DNA of 24,548 nt from Pelargonium cotyledonis (Eukaryota; Streptophyta; Magnoliopsida; Geraniales; Geraniaceae). A program made the position numbers and the translations under genes. This document shows, piece by piece, positions 21,501 to 24,548 of this stretch (the first letter of the stretch is position 1; every line of letters begins with the position of its first letter). The notes beneath the pieces were generated by a model. That model saw nothing but the letters and a program-made list of their open reading frames with translations. It was not told the DNA's origin and ran no database searches. Where the stretch lies: assembly GCA_036897625.1 (NCBI GenBank), contig JAYMTA010000757.1:1-24548 (forward strand), read 5' to 3'.

Positions 21501-23969
21501 GCTATGTTTAGAAAGAGATCTACGGAATATAACAAGGTAAAATAGGGCACTGGGAATCTTAGTGTAACAAATTAGCATCGACACATCCACCTATAACATG
21601 GATTCTATGTTGCACGAATACGGATACGGGACACGCGGCACGACACGATACGGATACGGACACGGCGACACACAATTTTCATAAAATTTATAAAAATGAG
21701 TAGTTGAATAAATATATTAGGCATTTTTTTATTTAAAACTAATCTATGACAAATAAATATGAAATGTCAGTTTGAATAATTACACTTTGGATAACACAAT
21801 TGAGGTCTCAGGTTCGAGCTTTCTTGTCGACGGTATAGGGTGGGGTTTCAGGGTGACACTCCCTTTGGGAGTGAGTAACATCGTTACTTCGTGTATAATG
21901 TCGCGTTGCTTATAAAAAAAAGAGTTTGAACAATTACAAATAAACCATATAACATTTAAGATCAATAATTTATTGTTTAGGACGGTAAAGAACTGCAAGC
22001 TTGTGGGGGCACCTTCATGATTTGAATGGGTGCACTCTACCAATACCAAATCTTTCAAAATATAAAAAAATTAACAATATTATGTTTTAGATAATATGAG
22101 TGGTGGCACGTTTCCACACTTCCTTGAGTGTGGGCTTTGTATCCGCTATTGTAGGGAAGGAAAACAAAGCTAAACTAAGGCTTAATTTAACGAGACATTT
22201 AGGGATGATATAATTCAATGAACCCCATATATTACAAGATTCTAATGTATCTAAGTCTCAACAAATATGATAAAACTTGGACTAAATACACAAACAATTT
22301 ATGATTGGATATGTGCACCATACCTTCTTGGTGTTGTTGAGGTGATATATCCCTATATGGAACAAACAAATAAGGTAAAACCTACAGCAGAAGATAAGAC
22401 AGTTATGATGACAATGACAACACAACATTTGATAAGGTCACCATGGTAATTTACATGTGAGCCAAACCAAACAACTAACGAAAATTGAATAATAGTGACA
22501 TATGAACTTTAAGTTACCTTAAGAATAATTTTTTTTAGAATAATATAACAGGTTGTAGGCAAAAAATAATGATATTAATAACACTCTAGCTCTTTATGCC
22601 CAGAACATAGGTAAAGTAATTTAATAAGTGCTTTATGTTTTCAAATTCCCTAAATTTAAGTTTTATGACTTCTTTTTTTACCTTCTTGTGATTGCAAATA
22701 TCAAATGGAAATTGAAATAACTTGTGTTAAATAAGTCATACATCTCCAATTATCCAAAATTGTAAATGTCAAACTTAAAAAATAGATGCAAGAAGAAAAA
22801 TAGATGTTCGTGTGGGATTACCCATGTAATCAAAGAAAACCAACAAAACAACCAGAAATTTGGGATTCAAAACTCACAGGTCTATACATTAGGCTATTCA
22901 TATCCAAAATTTGAGGCCATTGCCCTGATTTTACATCTTAATATATAATATAAAAAAAGAAACTGAAACAGGCCCGTGCAAAAGTTACTATTGAGTAGTG
23001 AAACTTACTTTATGAACATGCAAGCAAGTCTTCTGACCAGCAGGAGTGGAGCCATATATTCTTATAACAGGAACCTCATTAACCTTCCCACCTGCCAAAT
23101 TCAAAATGATCAGCAAGAGAGATTCAACACTTGAACTCTGACCCTGGGTTCGGTGGCATAGATAGTAGAAGAAAATAACAAACAAACAAAAAAAAAAAAA
23201 CTCATCCTTGGTGAGACAATGACTAGGGAAAACCAAATTAGACAGACACACAATAGAATTTAGGCTACATTCGAGTTGAGGCCATCTATTAGGATACTGG
23301 TTTGATATTTTGAGAAAAAACCACCATCTAAATTCCAAAGCTCCATCAACGTGCTTTGTTGACTTTTGAGTTTTCTTCTTCTTTTTTCCCCAGACAAACA
23401 AATTACTCCAGTAACATAATCCTCCCCTACTTCCCAGCAACCAAACATAGGGTTCTCTAACTACCCGGAAAACACCACTTGGGCAAAAATAATCTACAAA
23501 ATATTCATAAATTTACATACTGCAATCCCCGATATGGTTATGAGAAGTGCAAGAAGGTAAATTTTCAAATTTCAAGTTCACTGTTACGCTACAATTCAGA
23601 TTTCAGCCAGCATAACCTCGAGGAAGAAAAATTGACAAATAAATCAAACACACTCCTGAAGTTGAAATCAGCAAACAACACGAAGTCTCTAATTTGCGAC
23701 CATTTGCACCTTCCTCCCGTTTGTTCCCAAGAACATAAAACAAAACCCTTAAACCCCAGACCTGTTCCTCTTTCCCATTTTCTCAGCAACCAAACAGAAC
23801 TCAACACAAGAGTAGATAAAATAGTACGTATGTCTCATTTTAGGTATAGATGCGCACCTTGGAAGCTACTATAGCAAATATCGATGCCAGGAATCGGAGG
23901 CGCCATGTAGTGGTCGATCGAGACGATCCGTACGCTGAAAATGTTGGGATCGGACTGGGAATCCGCCAT
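5964..23969 (-). CDS. REV3: DNA polymerase zeta catalytic subunit REV3 (26 exons, 1,891 aa)
   Basis: Family-B DNA polymerase that extends primers across damaged template bases (translesion synthesis) with REV7 and accessory subunits in the nucleus. Coding exons, 5' to 3': 23969-23858, 23091-23009, 22381-22324, 21474-21425, 21293-21181, 21085-21043, 20263-20195, 19420-19265, 19164-18999, 18909-18818, 18737-18315, 17717-16793, 16352-16089, 14874-14647, 14572-14516, 14438-14338, 14265-14095, 12801-12659, 11652-11061, 10785-10639, 9772-9497, 8740-8633, 8233-8028, 7723-7420, 6996-6382, 6137-5964. All joins keep frame and use GT/AG borders. The start MADSQSDPN and the end KCNVEWF match the ends I recall for Arabidopsis REV3 (about 1,890 aa). 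Motifs seen: [10 protein letters not shown] (residue 1360), KLIANVTYG (1469), YGDTDS (1523), KKRY (1576) and eight C-terminal cysteines. Exon borders were placed by hand; the least certain are exon 3 and the exons flanked by weak donors. Confidence 0.96.
8741..9496. other. REV3 intron between exons 21 and 22
   Basis: A 756-base AT-rich intron. Apart from a short CA run near 9280-9295, I see no repeat, gene or regulatory motif in it. Confidence 0.5.
9865..10535 (-). mobile_element. RTE-like LINE fragment in a REV3 intron, split by a SINE
   Basis: The minus strand encodes the end of a LINE ORF2: [19 protein letters not shown], then [20 protein letters not shown], then (beyond the SINE) VGVASIEDN...RLRWFGPV...RRETSDHV in shifted frames. 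This block is typical of RTE-type reverse transcriptases. The 3' end is rich in TTG/TTA triplets (9860-9885), as in RTE elements, rather than poly(A). Most of the element (endonuclease and RT core) is missing, and there are several frame breaks and stops, so it is dead. The 5' limit near 10535 is approximate, and I found no target duplication. Confidence 0.8.
10192..10303 (+). mobile_element. tRNA-derived SINE inserted into the LINE fragment
   Basis: A roughly 110-base unit with an A-box-like AGGGCAAGTGG, a B-box-like GGTTCGAGGCTC and a long A run (10281-10305). It is flanked by the 16-base duplication AACTTTTCTTTGAATA (10176-10191) and AACTTTTCTTCGAATA (10304-10319), one mismatch. Removing it restores the LINE reading from ETIRRK to VGVASIEDN, so the SINE arrived second. 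Its orientation is opposite to both the LINE and REV3. Confidence 0.85.
11755..11900 (+). mobile_element. Possible tRNA-derived SINE remnant
   Basis: ACTTGGTACAACTGGTAATG resembles an A box, and GGGAATCAAATCTC about 40 bases later resembles a B box, at tRNA-like spacing. There is no clear A tail or target duplication. It is in the REV3 intron between exons 18 and 19. Confidence 0.3.
12195..12494 (+). mobile_element. 5'-truncated LINE 3' end with target duplications
   Basis: A 300-base insert in the REV3 intron between exons 18 and 19 ends in an A-rich tail (12479-12494). It is flanked by AGAAACATGCTCTATG (12179-12194) and AGAAACATGCTTTATG (12495-12510), one mismatch in 16. The body has the look of a plant L1 3' UTR (TTTCTAATAAATCCAATTGG, CTCCTTGGTGGTTTGATTT). 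It has no coding capacity. Confidence 0.75.
13310..13915 (+). mobile_element. LINE ORF2 C-terminal fragment (zf-RVT domain) in a REV3 intron
   Basis: The plus strand reads CLCPLCGN...[16 protein letters not shown] then SWWKIPL (13321-13437), the Cys-containing zf-RVT motif that ends many plant L1 ORF2 proteins. A second recognisable stretch in shifted frames is [17 protein letters not shown] and [13 protein letters not shown] (about 13497-13660). Several stops and frame changes show it is dead. The RT and endonuclease parts are absent. Limits are approximate, and no poly(A) tail or target duplication was found. Confidence 0.65.
14095..18909 (-). other. REV3: REV3 exons 10-17: long, poorly conserved central region
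   Basis: Residues about 284-1037 form the insertion typical of REV3 between the N-terminal domain and the polymerase core. It is acidic and Ser/Asn-rich, probably disordered, with short conserved islands: [90 protein letters not shown] and [20 protein letters not shown]. The islands agree with plant REV3 from memory. Exon 12 (17717-16793, 925 bp) is the largest exon. Binding sites for REV7 are expected somewhere in this region in other species, but I could not point to one here. Confidence 0.88.
15082..15608 (-). mobile_element. TRIM (terminal-repeat retrotransposon in miniature), fossil
   Basis: Two direct repeats of about 151 and 152 bases (15082-15232 and 15457-15608) flank a 224-base centre with no coding capacity. 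On the minus strand the upper copy is the 5' LTR. A primer-binding-site-like TGGTTTAAGAGCAGG adjoins it at 15456, and a purine tract GAGAGGGAGAG lies just before the 3' LTR at 15233. This is the layout of a non-autonomous TRIM of LTR-retrotransposon ancestry. The two LTRs agree at roughly four bases in five by eye, so the insertion is old. It lies in the REV3 intron between exons 13 and 14. The overall structure looks complete but decayed. Confidence 0.75.
19461..19479. repeat. Short (GA)n microsatellite in a REV3 intron
   Basis: About nine GA units followed by a short G-rich run, in the intron between exons 7 and 8. The rest of that intron (19480-20194) shows nothing I recognise. Confidence 0.85.
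20656..20780 (-). mobile_element. Au-like SINE, degenerate
   Basis: The minus strand carries the order of the widespread plant Au SINE: a B-box-like GAGGTCACAGGTTTTAGTC, then AAATAGCCTCTCTT, then TAAGGGTAAGACTGTGTACA, then ATGACCCTCCTCATACCCCA, ending CTAGCCACCCTTTTT. The 5' (A-box) end is poorly preserved, and I saw no clear target duplication. It sits in the REV3 intron between exons 6 and 7, in the same orientation as the gene. Family assignment is from memory of the Au consensus. Confidence 0.65.
21086..21180 (-). other. Probable U12-type (minor spliceosome) intron of REV3
   Basis: This 95-base intron between exons 5 and 6 starts GTATCC, the core of the U12 donor consensus. It contains CCTTAAC (21103-21097) with 11 bases between it and the exon, matching the U12 branch site and its short fixed spacing. 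There is no pyrimidine tract before the acceptor (AACATAATAAG). Exon joining across it (CT + T, phase 2) is supported by the protein IYLYYPNDV. Confidence 0.7.
21608..21675. repeat. Degenerate ATACGGATACGG/GACACG repeat
   Basis: A stretch of imperfect 6-mers of the kind ATACGG, GACACG and GGCACG, unusually GC-rich for this AT-rich intron. Sequences beginning TGTTGCACGxATACGG are common interspersed plant repeats, but I cannot name the parent element. Confidence 0.5.
21785..21922 (+). mobile_element. SINE with target duplications in a REV3 intron
   Basis: A 138-base unit with a tRNA-like head (ACAATTGAGGTCTCAGGTTCGAG, B box GGTTCGAGC) and a short A run near 21913-21921. It is bounded by AGTTTGAATAATTACA (21769-21784) and AGTTTGAACAATTACA (21923-21938), one mismatch in 16. 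It is not the same family as the SINE at 10192. It lies in the intron between exons 3 and 4, antisense to REV3. Confidence 0.8.
22382..23857. other. REV3 introns 1 and 2 (around exon 2)
   Basis: Outside exon 2 (23009-23091) this is AT-rich intron sequence. Open frames on either strand (for example 23479-23874 plus) have no domain and overlap the splice structure. A short A run near 23189-23201 has no recognisable element attached. I see nothing else. Confidence 0.5.
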
Positions 23970-24061
23970 AGGTTCTCGATTCGGCGAAATTAGGAATCGA
24001 ATTCGCCCAAGTGAAGAAGAGGACAATAGTTTTGATTTCGGGAGTTTAAAGTGGCACTGTG

Positions 24062-24070
24062 TTGGCGCCA
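24062..24070 (-). promoter_or_regulatory. E2F-like site in the REV3 5' flank
   Basis: TTGGCGCCA lies 93 bases upstream of the REV3 ATG. It contains the palindromic GGCGCC core found in E2F sites of S-phase and DNA-repair genes. A weak TATA-like CTATAG lies just beyond it near 24092-24097. The match to the plant E2F consensus is partial, so this is a suggestion only. Confidence 0.3.
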
Positions 24071-24119
24071 GTTTCTAGTACTCGTGGGGTTCTATAGCAA
24101 CCCCAGCTTCCCTTGTACG

Positions 24120-24548
24120 TTTCGGGTTGTTAACCTGTTTATTGACACACTCATCAAAAATGTGAAATAAAGGACAAATTGCATTAAATTCTTGTAGGGA
24201 ATTGACTAGTGACAAACATTCCACCATTGAAACAAACTATGGTACAAAATTCACCGGAACTTGTAAATAGTAGTTTTTATTATAACACCGTTAGTTTTCA
24301 TACGAAATGACTAAAATACCCCTAACTTTAAATAAAAAAAATGAACAGATAGCCAAATAAGCCATTAACTTTAAATAATTAAAAATTAAAAATGAAGAAA
24401 AGATATGGGCTCGATTCACCATCTTCGGCGTTCTTCTCCACCATCGCCGACGACGTTCTGGGCTCCAGCATCTAGCACGGTGTCTCTGGTCTCAAGCACG
24501 GCGATCGTCCCACGGCCTCCAACCTCCGCCGCGAGACCGCCATGGCCG
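24120..24548. other. Unresolved flank upstream of REV3
   Basis: 24120-24390 is AT-rich and contains phrases common in plant repeats (for example GACTAAAATACCCCTAACTT). From about 24410 the composition turns sharply GC-rich. A minus-strand frame is open from the window edge to a stop at 24416-24418, and a 26-codon plus-strand frame starts at 24392. Both are short and without a domain. This could be the edge of a neighbouring gene or of a repeat. Confidence 0.3.

Larger units (their letters stand above)
18999..23969 (-). other. REV3: REV3 exons 1-9: N-terminal family-B domain
   Basis: These exons encode residues 1 to about 283, the conserved N-terminal part of pol zeta. Landmarks are [20 protein letters not shown] (exon 2), [13 protein letters not shown] (exon 5), [14 protein letters not shown] (exon 6), [13 protein letters not shown] (exon 7) and [15 protein letters not shown] (exon 8). 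Exon 3 (22381-22324, 58 bp) is short and diverged. It reads [12 protein letters not shown] where Arabidopsis, as I recall it, has ALPYLYIPCSEI. I accepted it because its phase (0 in, 1 out) exactly joins exons 2 and 4. Exon 5 ends in CT and exon 6 supplies T, giving IYLYYPNDV. Confidence 0.9.

Noticed and set aside
21511-21570. Candidate for the missing REV3 exon 3 (minus strand reads ALFYL-like)
   Set aside because: The frame that joins exon 2 runs into a stop, and a better segment with correct phase and borders exists at 22324-22381.
1-24548. CRISPR array, operon, prophage or plasmid features
   Set aside because: The window is intron-rich plant nuclear DNA; no regularly spaced repeats or bacterial gene organisation are present.

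Overview
The window is nuclear DNA from a flowering plant, most likely a core eudicot. The genes have many short GT-AG introns, AT-rich intergenic DNA and introns loaded with small retroposons. Both recognisable proteins are closest, from memory, to dicot homologues. Nothing in it is bacterial or organellar.

Two protein genes lie head to tail on the minus strand. The larger (23969 down to 5964) is REV3, the catalytic subunit of translesion DNA polymerase zeta. I could trace 26 exons that join in frame into 1,891 residues, almost the length I remember for Arabidopsis REV3. The downstream gene (5143 down to 1527) has 5 exons and encodes a 920-residue organelle protein of the VAR3/OZ (RanBP2-type zinc finger) family, involved in organellar RNA metabolism. 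About 0.65 kb separates the likely REV3 poly(A) signal from the OZ start codon. I see no functional link between the two genes; they are simply neighbours.

Layout: 1-1526 is intergenic, with a small poly(A)-tailed retroposon at 719-835. 1527-5143 is the OZ-like gene, with a CT microsatellite almost touching its ATG. 5180-5963 is the spacer and the REV3 3' UTR. 5964-23969 is REV3. 23970-24548 is the REV3 5' flank and unresolved DNA.

REV3 introns carry an RTE-like LINE fragment with a SINE inserted in it (9865-10535), a 5'-truncated LINE tail with target duplications (12195-12494), a zf-RVT LINE fragment (about 13310-13915), a TRIM fossil (15082-15608), an Au-like SINE (about 20656-20780) and another SINE with target duplications (21785-21922). 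One 95-bp REV3 intron (21086-21180) has the hallmarks of a minor-spliceosome (U12-type) intron.

I found no tRNA or rRNA gene, no CRISPR array and no evidence for an undescribed multi-gene system. The most interesting signals are the probable U12 intron, the nested retroposons, the weak splice donor ahead of the catalytic exons and the DNA-level tandem repeat in the OZ-like gene.
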